Assembly: GCF_033807575.1 (NCBI RefSeq) | Contig: NC_084723.1 | Span: forward strand, 1,679,247 to 1,743,246 | Length of the DNA stretch: 64,000 nucleotides | Direction of reading: 5' to 3' | From: Cydia pomonella | Taxonomy: Eukaryota > Arthropoda > Insecta > Lepidoptera > Tortricidae | In this document: piece by piece, positions 1 to 10,185 of the stretch | Numbering within the stretch: position 1 is the stretch's first letter | Layout: the number at the start of each line of letters is the position of its first letter | Program-made: the position numbers and the translations under genes | Notes under the pieces: model-generated | Database searches by the model: none | What the model saw: only the letters and a program-made list of their open reading frames with translations | What the model was told of the DNA's origin: nothing

Positions 1-43
1 GTTTAGCTGTTTTTGAGTTATTTTACATTTTTGTTCCCTGCAG

Positions 44-54
44 CCGCCGTGCAG
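44..54 (+). CDS. possible 11-nt microexon of the host gene
   Basis: A good polypyrimidine tract and acceptor (ttccctgcag) is followed by 11 nt and then a GT donor (cag|gtcagg). Read so that it ends in phase 0, it gives a partial codon plus Ala-Val-Gln and joins the next exon at 955 in frame. Such a short exon cannot be told from chance by eye; alternatively the acceptor opens a terminal exon that stops about 30 nt downstream. Low confidence. Confidence 0.2.
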
Positions 55-477
55 GTCAGGATCTCGACGACTTAAATAAAACTTCGATTTATAATGAAGT
101 GAAGTATATTCTTCCAAAGGGTACTGGTTTACAAGGGTTCTTGCCAAAACGGTTCAATGTAGAAAGTGGGTGTTGATAGTATGGAGGATGATGCAAGAGT
201 GATTTGCAATATTTGATTTGATCAGTACAAAAGGTTTAGATTTAAATGCTTCCAATTGGCCGCGATACAGATTATGTGGAGCGCTCCTATTGGTGCTTTT
301 AAAAAGCCTCCGAATACTAGCCGAGCCCGACGGCTGCGTTTAGCTACTGCATTGTTTTTTACATAATAATACGTTGCATTCGCAACATTCCCCTTCAATA
401 CCCCACGCACTGAATAACCTATCACATTAGGACATGAAACAATCATCATCATCATCATCATCCTATTTTTTTTAAAT

Positions 478-700
478 TATTTCATTGCAAGTTTAAGAAA
501 AGCACTATACAAATATCGGCGGGAAACGGGGTTGCCGGCCGCGTATCCCTATCCGCCTCGCTGCGCTCGGCCATCTATATCTACTTGGCCTGCAACTCTT
601 CGTTTCCCGTCCTCTATAGTAATGTCCTATTGATCGCTCGGTTTTGCTGTCTCGCCTCCCGCCAGACAGTTGTTTTGACGGGGTTAATGTTCTATAATAG
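478..700 (+). repeat. 3' segment of the 0.5-kb direct-repeat family
   Basis: Shares the block from gcaagtttaagaaaagcac through the Tyr-rich Ctacttggcctgcaac segment with the full copies at 5371-5877 and 11197-11713. It is more diverged than those two and lacks their 5' half. Confidence 0.6.
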
Positions 701-926
701 TACATTACGATACAAGTGCGAAAAATAGGAAATTTGAAACGAGTGGCGATAAATTAAAACACGACTGAAGGGAGTGTTTTAAATCGACACGAGTTACGAA
801 TTACCTATTCGCACATGTATCGTACAACGTTTTACAGTACATATGGTTCTTTAAATCTTTGACATAGTAACGTAATATGCTAATTTTCGCACTAGTGCGG
901 TAAATTAGCACCATATGTACTGTAAA
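701..926 (+). mobile_element. MITE-A copy 1 (palindromic)
   Basis: Starts tacattacgatacaagtgcg and ends ccatatgtactgtaaa. It contains an internal inverted pair around the block acagtacatatgg...ccatatgtactgt. Four further loci carry the same sequence (9750, 19248, 24535, 60750). It ends about 30 bp before the acceptor of the exon at 955, so it forms part of that 3' splice region. Confidence 0.7.
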
Positions 927-954
927 CCATCCAATCCAACTGGAAAATTTGCAG

Positions 955-1067
955 GCGTGCGACTTTGAATCGGAGGTGGCCGAGGTGCAGCTGCGCATGC
1001 CGCCGCGGGAGCGCGCGCACGACGCGGCCGCGCGCGCGTCCGACGTCTCCACCGGGACCTCCACCGA
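955..1067 (+). CDS. host gene coding exon 1 of the window
   Basis: Acceptor aaaatttgcag, donor ga|gtaact. Read in phase 0 it begins Ala-Cys-Asp-Phe-Glu-Ser-Glu-Val and ends Ser-Thr-Gly-Thr-Ser-Thr plus two bases of an Asp codon completed by exon 2. 113 nt. GC content is far higher than the flanks. If the donor is not used, the frame stops at taa 1069-1071, giving an alternative short C-terminus. The frame choice rests on the join with exon 2. Confidence 0.7.
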
Positions 1068-1115
1068 GTAACTAATTATATATTTTTCTGTAATAACTTA
1101 CATACCTGACGTTTT

Positions 1116-1377
1116 AAATAAATAAATATTATAGGACATTATTACACAAATTGACTAAGTCCCACAGTAAGCTCAATAAGGCTTGTGTTGAGGGTACTTA
1201 GACAACGATATATATAATATATAAATATTTATAAATACTTAAATACATAGAAAACACCCATGACTCAGGAACAAATATCCATGCTCATCACACGAATAAA
1301 TCCCCTTACCAGGATTTGAACCCGGGACCATCAGTTTCGTAGGCAGGGTCACTACCCACTAGGCCAAACCGGTCGTC
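1116..1377 (-). mobile_element. SINE S1 copy, full length
   Basis: On the minus strand it reads gacgaccggtttggcctagt (A box), then a B box ggttcaaatcc, then a body ending ttgtgtaataatgtcctata and an (attt)n tail. This tRNA-headed retroposon is the most frequent element here. Pol III transcribed and mobilised by a LINE, by analogy with other SINEs. Confidence 0.85.
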
Positions 1378-2210
1378 TAGATAGTTTTATGTGTAGAAGG
1401 TGGAAATCTAGAGATCTCTCTTTAGGCGGCTGTTTTATTTTAGCAGTTAATATGGCTTGGGTAGGTAGCGATCTAGCCTGTTGAAAAGCTGCGTCGGTAA
1501 GGGTAGTGGCTCATAATGTCCGACAACGGCGACCTTTACAATTTCCTCTGATGAGCTCTGATGGCTCGCAAAACCGAACTTAGGCTTAAATGTCCGGTCG
1601 CAGTGTGCACAATAAAGCCGCCCTTGGTCATTATACGAGTATGCATAGGACGGCTTCGGTCGGCATCATACATATTGTTGTGCTAAATGATATGATACAG
1701 CTGATCAAAATGTAAAACGTTTCTACAACGCTTGATTCTACTAGTATTCTTATTGCTCGCTTTATAATCGTGAAAATACCACTTTCGTTCAGAGTATCCC
1801 CACAATATCTAGCCGTACGAAAATACTTAATACACGTAGTCGTAATAAGTCTCCTTGAAAATCACTTCAAATTTGAAAGTGAATAAAATTTTCAAAAAAA
1901 AATATTTTATGAATCTTTGAGTTTTCGTGTATCGTGATTGAGTTTATTTGCAGCAGGGAAAAATGTTCGACTGACCGTCAAATGTCGACCCAGTCGCAAA
2001 ACGACGAGCCCAGGACGTGCAGGTCTGATCCTCGGCAGACCCCTGCGTTTGTATCTTTTTGTTTTTTTGGGCTCTCATGTGTCTTGCTTAAATAATTTCA
2101 TGTCAGTTTCGTGAAAATTTATCATGTTTAATATCAATTTCATACACAAGTACCCAATTAATAAGCCGGGTAAAGTCATAGGGATTAGAAAGCTTTCTCC
2201 TTCTTCATAT
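1378..2210. other. intron sequence, nothing recognised
   Basis: AT-rich, no long open frame with splice sites, and no repeat I could match elsewhere in the window. Confidence 0.5.
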
Positions 2211-2311
2211 TTAACCCTTTTACCGCCAAAGACGTCAATATCAACGATCGTGTATTCCGAAAAGGTTCACAATGACGCGCCGCACACGATAAGCTTGGCG
2301 ATCAAAGGGTT
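2211..2311. mobile_element. short TIR element (ttaaccctttt ends)
   Basis: Begins ttaaccctttt and ends caaagggttaaa in inverted orientation. It shares the internal aaggttcacaatgacgcg block with 21322-21444. Non-coding. Confidence 0.55.
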
Positions 2312-2826
2312 AAATCTTTGGGTCAATTTAAAATGTGACTAAACATATGCTCAATCGCTTTTGTATTGTGAATAAACGAAAAGGGTTTTCATTTTGATCA
2401 TTTCAAGATTTTATTCTCCGTGAGTTCCTTTTGCCTCTGCTTATCGTCAAATCATAAAGGGTAGCTTGTCGTATCTGCTTTTTGTCATATCAAAATGTTA
2501 AATGTCCTCATCCGACTGTAATGTACCTAGAAGATTTTTAATTCTTTGTCGCTCGTCGTATCGCTTCGTCTGGAAATCATCAGAAGTGTCTTTCGATCTA
2601 TTGGGAATTACTTATCACCATGCGTTCTGCTTGCTAGACTTTGGACATATCCTAAAGTCCTATGCCTAAAGGAATTTTCTGATTCAAAAACATTAACATG
2701 AAAAACCAACCACACGAAAGCAAATTCAATTGAAACAAGCTCAAACACGTCTTGGATATAAGTTTCATTATGGAATTTATGGAGTCAATTTTTCACCAGT
2801 TTTTCCACTTTTTCTTAATACCACGA

Positions 2827-3110
2827 CGGTGGCAAACAAGCATACGGCCTGGCTGATGGTAAGCAGTCACCATAGCCTATGGACGTCTGCAACACCAGAA
2901 ATTTTACATGCGCGTTGCCGACCCTTTAAAAACTGTACACTCCTTTTTTGAAGAACCCCATACTGTAGCCCCCCGGGAAACTCATTCCACAGCCGAAGCG
3001 CCACTTCACATAATCCTTTCCAAAAACAAATACACGTTTAATAAGAATACTCAAATAGCTATACATACTATGCTTATAATATTTTATGAGTTCAGTTGAT
3101 TTATCCAGGA
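2827..3110 (+). repeat. repeat R, variant copy
   Basis: Has the head ggtggcaaacaagcatacgg followed by the ggtaagcagtcaccatagcc block common to all R copies, then a different 3' part (gaaccccatactgtagcccc). Unclassified dispersed repeat; its boundaries are by eye. Confidence 0.6.
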
Positions 3111-3180
3111 TCCCATCAGCAAATCCTAACCTGATCAATCTGGTCATGGGATCAACTAGAAGCGATATATATATATAATA

Positions 3181-3436
3181 AATATAAATATATTATAGGA
3201 CATTATTACACAAATTGACTTAAGTCCCACAGTAATCTCAATAAGGCTTATATTGAGGGTACTTAGACAACGATATAATTATATAATATATAAATATTTA
3301 TAAATACTTAAATACACAGAAAACACCCATGACTTAGGAACAAATATCCATGCTCATCGCACGAATAAATGCCCTTACCAGGATTTGAACCCGGGACCAT
3401 CAGCTTCGTAGGCAGGGTCAATACCCACTAGTCGTC
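3181..3436 (-). mobile_element. SINE S1 copy, slightly 5'-damaged
   Basis: Same order of blocks as the copy at 1116-1377. The tRNA-like head has lost part of the A-box region (cactagtcgtc instead of cactaggccaaaccggtcgtc on the plus strand). Confidence 0.8.
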
Positions 3437-3490
3437 AAAAATTTGTGACTAAAAGTATAATATTTAGTTAATAGCTTGTATCTTTCTCAG

Positions 3491-3623
3491 TTCCGCATCA
3501 AAGTCGAAGTTCTTCAGTTTCAATGCCGCCATAAACCCGCTGGCCAGGAACAGCGCGGCCAGCAACTACTTTGGGACTCTCAACAGCTCGCCCAAGAAAA
3601 AAGAGAGAAGACGAGCAAGAAAG
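3491..3623 (+). CDS. host gene coding exon 2
   Basis: Acceptor tatctttctcag, consensus donor aag|gtaagt. 133 nt: one base completes Asp, then 44 codons. The peptide has an aromatic patch (Lys-Phe-Phe-Ser-Phe-Asn), a Ser/Asn/Ala-rich centre and a strongly basic C-end KKKERRRARK that could be a nuclear-localisation-like or membrane-lipid-binding patch (inference). The other open frame through the exon would stop at once in exon 3, so this frame is preferred. Confidence 0.75.
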
Positions 3624-3674
3624 GTAAGTTCAAATACATCTGATACATTTGTGAGATATTTACACCCATACCAG

Positions 3675-3790
3675 AAATCGTCGCAAGCGAAGATTTTCAG
3701 CGACGATGCCGTCATAAACCCGGAACAGTGCGGCCAGCAACTACTTTACAACTCTCGACAGCTCGACGAAGAAAAAAGACAGGAGATGAG
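3675..3790 (+). pseudogene. decayed tandem copy of exon 2
   Basis: Aligns along nearly the whole of exon 2. Shared blocks include cataaacccg, gcggccagcaactacttt and gaagaaaaaag, but 8 nt are missing in the middle (ctggccag) and there are many substitutions. An acceptor-like cataccag precedes it and the strong donor is gone (atg|gtatta at best). Spliced after exon 1 it would stop after about 14 codons. Best read as a dead exon duplication; a rarely used poison exon is possible. Confidence 0.65.
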
Positions 3791-4002
3791 TCGTATGGTA
3801 TTAATAAATTTTTTGGTAGCTTTACAAATTAACAAATTAATATCTAGGCTCTTCGCCCGCTGCATTTTCGCTTAGCTTAAGTAATTCCTATGTACTTTTA
3901 TTCGTGGTAAATGGACTGTACAGGTGCTCCACAGTCGCACTTCGGTCCACACTAACATAAATTCTCCGGCCGCTTTCAGTGCGAAGTCTATTTAGTTGGC
4001 AA

Positions 4003-4331
4003 GCGCTGGTGGCCTAGCGGTAAGAGCGTGCGACTTGCAATCCGGAGGTCGCGGGTTCGAACCCCGGCTCGTACCAATGAGTTTTTCGGAACTTATGTAC
4101 GAAATATCATTTGTTATTTACCAGTCGCTTTTCGGTGAAGGAAAACATCGTGAGGAAACCGGACTAATCCCAACAAGGCCTAGTTTACCCTCTGGGTTGG
4201 AAGGTCAGATGGCAGTCGCTTTCGTAAAAACTAGTGCCTACGCCAAATCTTGGGATTAGTTTTCAAGCGGACCCCAGGCTCCCATGAGCCGAGGCAAAAT
4301 GCCGGGACAACGCGAGGAAGAAGAAGAAAAA
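4003..4331 (+). mobile_element. SINE S2 copy, full length
   Basis: tRNA-like head gcgctggtggcctagcggta with B box gggttcgaaccccgg. The body contains tttttcggaacttatgtacg and ggaaaacatcgtgaggaaac, and the tail is (gaa)n. Copies also occur at 29413, 32375 and 53581, and a shared head at 11909. Confidence 0.85.
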
Positions 4332-4339
4332 GATTCTTG

Positions 4340-4981
4340 CCTCGGAGCCGAAAAACCTTGCGGTTCGTGGGTGGGATGAAATATAATCAAAAGAAAGCAT
4401 TACGTTGTATTGTTAAGGCACCAACCGACACCTCATGCAGAAACCTCTTCGAGGACCTAGGGGTCTTGACATTACCAGGCGAACTTGTGTACCAGGTGGC
4501 GCTATTCACTCACTCAAACTTACACTTGTTCAAAAAACACGGTACAAATCAGAGTCATGCGCTCCGTAGCAATAAATACAGTTACCGTCTTGTCACTCCT
4601 AAGCACAAGCTTTCGAAGTCAGAGCGTTCTCCATACATTATGGGCCCGTCCGTTTATAACAGACTGCCCGCAGTGGTCAGAGATGCAGCCTCCACCGATA
4701 TATTTAAATGTAGACTACGAAAGTGGCTACTAACCTTATCTTTGTACGACGTCGATGAGTTTTTTAAACTACCGTGTACATAGGTTATTAAGGTACTATG
4801 AAATTGTATTAACTTATATTATGTTGTTTATATGAAATGAGAATTAATGTGAATGAGATCTATATTAAATATTACTCTGTGACATTGATATGTTTGTTTT
4901 AAGTACTATTGTACCTATTATTAAGACATTATGACCTATAACTTTGGCGTTATTAATAAAGTTTTGTATTTGTATTTGTAA
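4340..4981 (+). mobile_element. 5'-truncated CR1/Jockey-superfamily LINE, 3' end
   Basis: An open frame runs to a stop near 4783. Its peptide (QKKALRCIVKAPTDT..., SPYIMGPSVYNRLPAVVRDA, ...DVDEFF) has the pattern of the C-terminal part of insect CR1-like reverse transcriptases downstream of the catalytic core. The catalytic FADD box is absent because of 5' truncation. A 200-bp 3' UTR follows and ends in a ttgtatttgta repeat, the usual tail of this group. It directly follows SINE S2, so the two insertions abut. Not a host gene. Confidence 0.75.
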
Positions 4982-5118
4982 TCAACAAAATAAATCATTG
5001 ATGTTAATTTTTTTTAATATGAATGTATTTTCCGAATGGACATTTTGTAGACCAGACAAAACTTGAAGAATTGATTACTTGGTCTTTGATATAATTTTCA
5101 CAAATGTCAAGGAGCTTT

Positions 5119-5207
5119 AAACTGATTCTACGGATTCCACTCACGCGTTGCGCACATGTCACGCGAGTGACTACAAAACACGTGAGAGGAATCCGTAGAA
5201 TTAGTTT
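5119..5207. mobile_element. small palindromic element
   Basis: Arms aaactgattctacggattcc and its near-complement ggaatccgtagaattagttt enclose cacgcg...cacgtgag. A half copy is seen at about 34113-34165. Confidence 0.55.
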
Positions 5208-5370
5208 CATGTTAGTATGTCTCACGACATACAGTTTAAATTTGTCAAGGAGTTTGTCGTTTGGGCCCTGTAATACAGGAAATATTAACGTAAGAGCCAT
5301 AGGAGTGGAGCCATTATCTATTATTGTACAGGCTATCGGTAAAGGGTCTGTTTGTTATAAGAAATATTGT

Positions 5371-5877
5371 TTTTCTCAAACTTGCTATGAAATGATGACA
5401 TGACTTACGTCAAATTAGGTCCGGAAATACTACATATCAGGTGGTATGAGTGAAGATGATATGTAAAGGAATTTCATACTGCCTTACACACCTAGGACTG
5501 TAAAGCAACCTTCTTTTGTTTTTTAACGTCAAATTGTGACACAGCGTCTTGGCATCCAACCATCGACTAGCTTCTACCATCAGTTAGCTTAGTACGGTGA
5601 TCTGTTGTGCATATTCGTTGCTAAGCAACGGCGGTGGCGCATCGCGCAGGCGCGCGGACTTACGCGCGTAAGGTTGTACACCGCTGGTAGAGTGACGAGC
5701 CGAGTAGGTCGCCACAAAACAAATTGACTACAATTTTTTGTTTTAATTGCAAGTTTGAGAAAAGCACTATACATATCTCGGCGAGAAACGGGGTTGCCGG
5801 CCGCGTATCTCTATCTATCTATATATCTACTTGGCCTGCAACCCTCCGTTTCCCGGCCTCTATAGTAATGTACTATT
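5371..5877 (+). repeat. 0.5-kb direct repeat, copy 1
   Basis: Begins ttttctcaaacttgctatg; the first 390 bp end in the inverted match gcaagtttgagaaaa, so this part looks like a TIR element. A segment shared with 478-700 follows, ending gtaatgtactatt. Nearly identical to 11197-11713 in the same orientation. Open frames inside it differ between copies and are not genes. Confidence 0.75.
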
Positions 5878-6156
5878 AAATAAATAAATATAAATATTAA
5901 ATAAATATTATAGGACATTATTACACAAATTGACTAAGTCCCACAGTAAGCTCAATAAGGCTTGTGTTGAGGGTACTTAGACAACGATATATATAATATA
6001 TAAATATTTATAAATACTTAAATAAATAGAAAACACCCATGACTCAGGAACAAATATCCATGCTCATCACACGAATAAATGCCCTTACCAGGATTTGAAC
6101 CCGGGACCATTGGCTTCGTAGGCGGGGTCACTACCCACTAGGCCAAACTGGTCGTC
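5878..6156 (-). mobile_element. SINE S1 copy, full length
   Basis: All S1 blocks are present, from the (aaat)n tail to the gaccagtttggcctagt head on the minus strand. It lies immediately after the direct repeat. Confidence 0.82.
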
Positions 6157-6357
6157 TATTACCTGCTTAGTCAATGGCTCATTATGGAAAAGGCTTATTA
6201 CTACCACAAAAATGCATGTTTGTTTAATTCAAATACCATAAAACCATTTTTTGAAGAGTAACCCATGAGAATGTAACCTTGAAAACGAATGCTAAAAATT
6301 CAGCCATAAACTTATTCGGATCATATTTTTGCTTCAAATTTATAACTTTTTTTACAG

Positions 6358-6504
6358 AGTGAAATCGGCACCCAAGCCAGCGGCAGCCAATGGTACACCA
6401 GTCCTGTTGCGAATGGAACCAGCAACAGCACAAACACCAGCCACGCGAGCAACACCAGCCTCGCTTCTCAGTCGGACTCGCCTCTACGCGAGCTGAGGCA
6501 AGAG
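6358..6504 (+). CDS. host gene coding exon 3 (phase 0-0)
   Basis: Acceptor actttttttacag, donor gag|gtacgt, 147 nt or 49 codons. Peptide is dominated by Ser, Asn and Thr (Asn-Gly-Thr-Ser-Asn-Ser-Thr-Asn-Thr-Ser run) and ends Ser-Pro-Leu-Arg-Glu-Leu-Arg-Gln-Glu. Starting two bases later at the second AG would give an immediate stop, which fixes the acceptor. Both ends are phase 0, so skipping keeps the frame. Confidence 0.75.
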
Positions 6505-6580
6505 GTACGTCACATTCAACGATAAAACAAACACAAACTTAGGCAACACCTGCCTCGCTTCATAGCCGGCCTCGATGCGC

Positions 6581-6930
6581 AAGTCTCGGAACCGATTTTT
6601 AAGATACCGGTTAATACCGGTTTATTTCGGTTTTCCTCCGAATTTTTATAAGAACGCGAATGTTTTATGAACTTTATTGTAACCTAAAAAAAAAAATTAT
6701 TCGACGAGCGATGCAACAGCCTGTCGGCCTGGTGGTGTGCCACGTAAACGTAGACGACATACTCTGTGTCATACTGACATAGGAAGAAACCGGTTTTTGT
6801 TGTTATAAACCGGTTAATTTGACAATTACTGTTCTCTTAAAAACGGTATTTCGAGCGAAACCGGCATTAAAAGGTTTTGCGCCAAATACATGAACGATTT
6901 TGAAATTTAACCGGTTTCCGAGCCTTGTCG
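6581..6930 (+). mobile_element. ccggtt-rich MITE, left inverted copy
   Basis: Contains repeated aaccggtt motifs and a cacaccaccaggcc-type block, and ends ggtttccgagccttgtc. The copy at 7334-7650 is its reverse complement. Ends of each copy (aagtctcggaaccg, cgagcctt) are inverted, as in a TIR element. Confidence 0.7.
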
Positions 6931-7028
6931 ACGCGAGATGAGGCAACAGTACGTCTCAGTAGAAAATCAACATACTACATTCAAAGAACAGCAAAACGAA
7001 TGGAAGTAAAACCTACTTTATTTCGCAG

Positions 7029-7052
7029 CTGGTCTCGACGCCAGCTAACAAG
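7029..7052 (+). CDS. host gene coding exon 4, 24-nt microexon
   Basis: Acceptor ttatttcgcag, weak donor aag|gtgcga. Eight codons: Leu-Val-Ser-Thr-Pro-Ala-Asn-Lys, phase 0-0. It would insert a Ser/Thr-Pro site between exons 3 and 5 or 6. The short length, weak donor and position between inverted repeats suggest a cassette exon used only in some transcripts. Confidence is limited because 24 nt can fit by chance. Confidence 0.5.
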
Positions 7053-7190
7053 GTGCGATACTAGAACTTAAAGACTTTATAAAAAAAGTGGACCAGTGGC
7101 AGCCAGCCTAGTACACTTGGCTTTGCATCGGATGACAATTTCATGTGATCTGAGACATTTCTTACTTAAATGCCCTAGATATGTAATATA

Positions 7191-7321
7191 CTAATGTCTC
7201 ACCGTAAAATTGTAAACATTATTCAGTTTACAGACTCTGTAATTAAATTATAAACTGACGATAGGAAGAACTAACCTACGTTAGATTGTAAACTAACGGA
7301 TGTACAATCTTACGGTGTCAT
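7191..7321. mobile_element. small TIR element
   Basis: Left arm tgtctcaccgtaaaattgta and right arm tgtacaatcttacggtgtca are inverted, with internal gtaaac/gtttac pairs. Confidence 0.5.
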
Positions 7322-7333
7322 ATGCATTTTGTG

Positions 7334-7650
7334 ACAAGGCTCGGAAACCGGTTAAATTTTCAAACCGATACAATGTACTTGGTGCAAAACCTTTTAATTT
7401 CGGTTTCGTTCGTAAAACAGTTCGTTTTAAACCGGTTTTAAGGAGAACATTTCCATAAAGTTCTTGCCAAATTTACCGGTATAGAACAATCAAAACCGGT
7501 TTCTGCCTATGTGGGTGTCTGTTTACGCGGCACACCACCAGGCCGGCCGTCTCTCGTCGAATAAACCGGTTTCTTTAGGTTACAATAAAGTTCTAAAAAC
7601 CAGAATAAACCGGTATTTACCGCTATTTTTAAAACCGGTACCAAGCCTTG
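7334..7650 (-). mobile_element. ccggtt-rich MITE, right inverted copy
   Basis: Begins gacaaggctcggaaaccggt and ends accggtaccaagccttg. Matches the reverse complement of 6581-6930 over its length with scattered substitutions and small indels. Confidence 0.7.
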
Positions 7651-8018
7651 CTTTATGAAAAGTAGTACATATAGGTAGTAGTTCTAGTTCAGGTAGACTG
7701 TGGACATTTGGTAGTGGTAAAAGAAAAAGCTATATGGTCTACGTCGTCTGAAGACTCGACGAAAGCTTAATAAAAAATAATGCAAGAAAGGTGTTTTTTT
7801 TAGAAATGTGTAGTTTTCAAAACTATGACAAATCTAGTGTTTTTGTCTGTTAGATGCAGCTTCCGGTGGTGGTGGTTTTAAAAAAAAAAACAGTATGTTT
7901 GATGCTTGCCAATATATTTCTCTGCTATAGTTGGTTTTTTTTTTTGCATTAGAAATAAGGTAAACAATCTTGACATATCTTTTGAAAAACGTATTTTAAA
8001 AATCAGTTACTTTTACGA

Positions 8019-8897
8019 AAGAGAGTTTGAAATAGAGGTGTATTGTCAAAGATAACTTTGTAGCGACGTAAATTTACTGCCATCTTTCGACACATAATTA
8101 AAACTTTTAGAACGCCATTTGACTTTGATCCTTATTCTTTTACTGATTTGGGTTAAATTTGTTAAATATTAAAAAGTGGCGTCTAACAGATCAAAGGCCG
8201 TCCGATCGTTTCGAGCCATGGCGCCATAACCTTTAGGTAGTGCCCGGCACGATGGCGCCACTTTTTGGTATTTAACAAATGGAACACATATCAGTGAAAG
8301 AATAAGGATCAAAGTCAAATGGCGTTCTTAAAGTTATAATTACACCTAAGGCCAAAAGTATGGAAACAAGCTTATATTTTAATAAAAAAGTGTGATTTTT
8401 TTAAGCGAGGTATATATACTACTCATTAGAAACAAAATGGTAAATATAATAGTAGAACATTTTAAAGGTAAATTACTCAAATTACTCAAGTTGTGGCTAT
8501 GATATTTGCCAGTTCAACATTTTTCAAAGCAATGAAAAGGGTATAATTATGTTACTTTTTCCTAACGCCACGGTCGCTGGTGGAGGGGGTTAAAACTCGA
8601 CATCGTAAACTGGTGATGGAAATATTATGGGGGTAGGTGTCAGCCAATCCTGAACCGCTACGTCATCATCAAACAGCATCGCTCTCTCAAATATTAAATA
8701 GGCTTCAAATAACGGTACAGAAGCTTAATGTAAATTTTAGGTTACAATTATAAAACAAACACAGAAACATGAGATATTAAAGATAACAACTTGTTTCCAT
8801 ACTTTTGGCCTTGGGTGTATGTGTCGAAAGATGGCAGTAAACTAACGTCGCTACAAAGTTTCCTTTGACAATACACCTCTATTTCCAATTCTCTTTG
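8019..8897. mobile_element. long TIR element interrupted by a second element
   Basis: Left arm 8019-8190 (gagtttgaaatagaggtgta ... gccatctttcgacacata) is repeated inverted at 8255-8342 plus 8819-8897. The right arm is split by the element at 8343-8817. A half copy of the same family lies at 16735-16862. Confidence 0.7.
8343..8817. mobile_element. nested Tc1/mariner-type MITE with TA duplication
   Basis: Ends cacctaaggccaaaagtatg and its complement catacttttggccttgggtg are flanked by TA on both sides. Removing the element and one TA restores the arm aattatgtgtcg of the outer element. 475 bp, no transposase; mobilised in trans by a Tc1-like enzyme by inference. Confidence 0.7.
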
Positions 8898-9242
8898 CTA
8901 TTACTTATAAAAGCAAAATAATGTACGAGTAAATTGCATGTGATTTATAATTATAACATATTTTCCGTGACTTTTTCAAAACCGTTTTTTCATTAAAAAG
9001 ATGCATCAAAATCGTTTAACTTCTTTTTAATGCTAAAAAACAGACTATAGTAACGAGTAATGGAATGGAAGTTTAAAATAAATCTGAAAAGTTTATAACT
9101 ATTAGCTTCACACACCTACATTTATTAATAAAGCATTTATCAGTCGAAACAATTTTTCCCACTATGAATATAAATCAGTTTAACGTCATTTCTTGATTTG
9201 GAATGTCCCCTACCATAAATTTGTGAATGGCACTATCAACAT

Positions 9243-9362
9243 TTTATTTACAATAACAATACACATAATGGATATATACAGAGGATTACTATAACTAGCT
9301 TAAATCCAAAATAGGCCCTTGAGGCATTGTACCAAGGATGCTGGCGGCATTTCTTCATTGTG
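9243..9362 (+). repeat. repeat E, fragment
   Basis: Carries tttacaataacaatacacat, then cccttgaggcattgtaccaa and ggatgctggcggcatttc. The same order is found at 34358-34600 and 59898-60310 and inverted at 40864-41040. Probably a LINE 3' end in minus orientation. Confidence 0.6.
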
Positions 9363-9749
9363 AATGAATAGAATTGTTCATTAAAATTATATTCACGTTC
9401 TAGGGAAATTTGAAACTGAATGGAAACCAGCCGCGGGCACCTCGTAAACGCATATACAACGTTTTTGTCGATTGTTTTGTATGTCCTTTTGATTTTGGTC
9501 CCCTTTTAACAAGTATTAATATTGTATCTAAATATTTAGAGCGCAACAGTTTTTAAAAAGTACTAAATTTAAAGACGCTTCAAAATGTATCGATAAATTG
9601 GGTCTAATTTTTATAATAATTAAGTAAAATGTTCATGTTGTGTATCATACGATTTTTCGTTGTTTCGAGAGCCACAATTTAAATCTCGCCAGTGACTTTT
9701 TTTCCATTTATTAATAAAATTACAATATACGTAGGCCAAGTAATAAAAT

Positions 9750-9982
9750 AGTACATTACGATACAACTGCAAAAAGTAGGAACTCAGGTGTATTTTTTAA
9801 CGATGTACAGCACAAATGGCCTTTTAAATTTTCGACATACGCACGTATAGTGCGAGTTACCGCACTAGGGCGGTAAAGTAGCACCATATCGTCGCTAGTA
9901 AGCAATAATGCTGTAACTCGCAATACAATTGTAGTGAGGGTTACAGCATCATTGGTTTCCTGCGACGATATGTACTGTAAAT
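9750..9982 (+). mobile_element. MITE-A copy 2 with a nested palindrome
   Basis: MITE-A ends are present, but a separate palindrome (gtcgctagtaagcaataatg ... ggtttcctgcgac, about 9887-9968) sits inside the ccatat...atatgtactg core. The order of insertion is clear: MITE-A first. Confidence 0.6.
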
Positions 9983-10185
9983 AATATTAAATGTTAAAAA
10001 AAATGCTATTTCTAGATATTTTGAACTGAATTTACGTCCCTCTTCGACCTTTGTATGCAGTTATTAGAGCAAATGTAACGGGCTAGTTTTTGTATGACCA
10101 CAATTTTAATTAATGCAGTTTATAGACATTTTTGTGTGTGTTTTGGGGTGTGCTTTTTACATCTAACAATTATTTCTGTGAACAG

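Noticed and set aside
3996..4080. SINE S2 head as a true tRNA gene
   Set aside because: The same head with the same downstream body recurs at several loci, so it is the promoter part of a SINE.
4250..4783. 177-codon plus-strand frame as a host gene
   Set aside because: Its first part is SINE S2 tail and the rest is the C-terminus of a truncated CR1-like LINE polyprotein.
5589..5774. 61-codon frame conserved with 11399-11593
   Set aside because: The conservation is explained by the whole 0.5-kb region being a recent direct repeat; no coding bias is evident.
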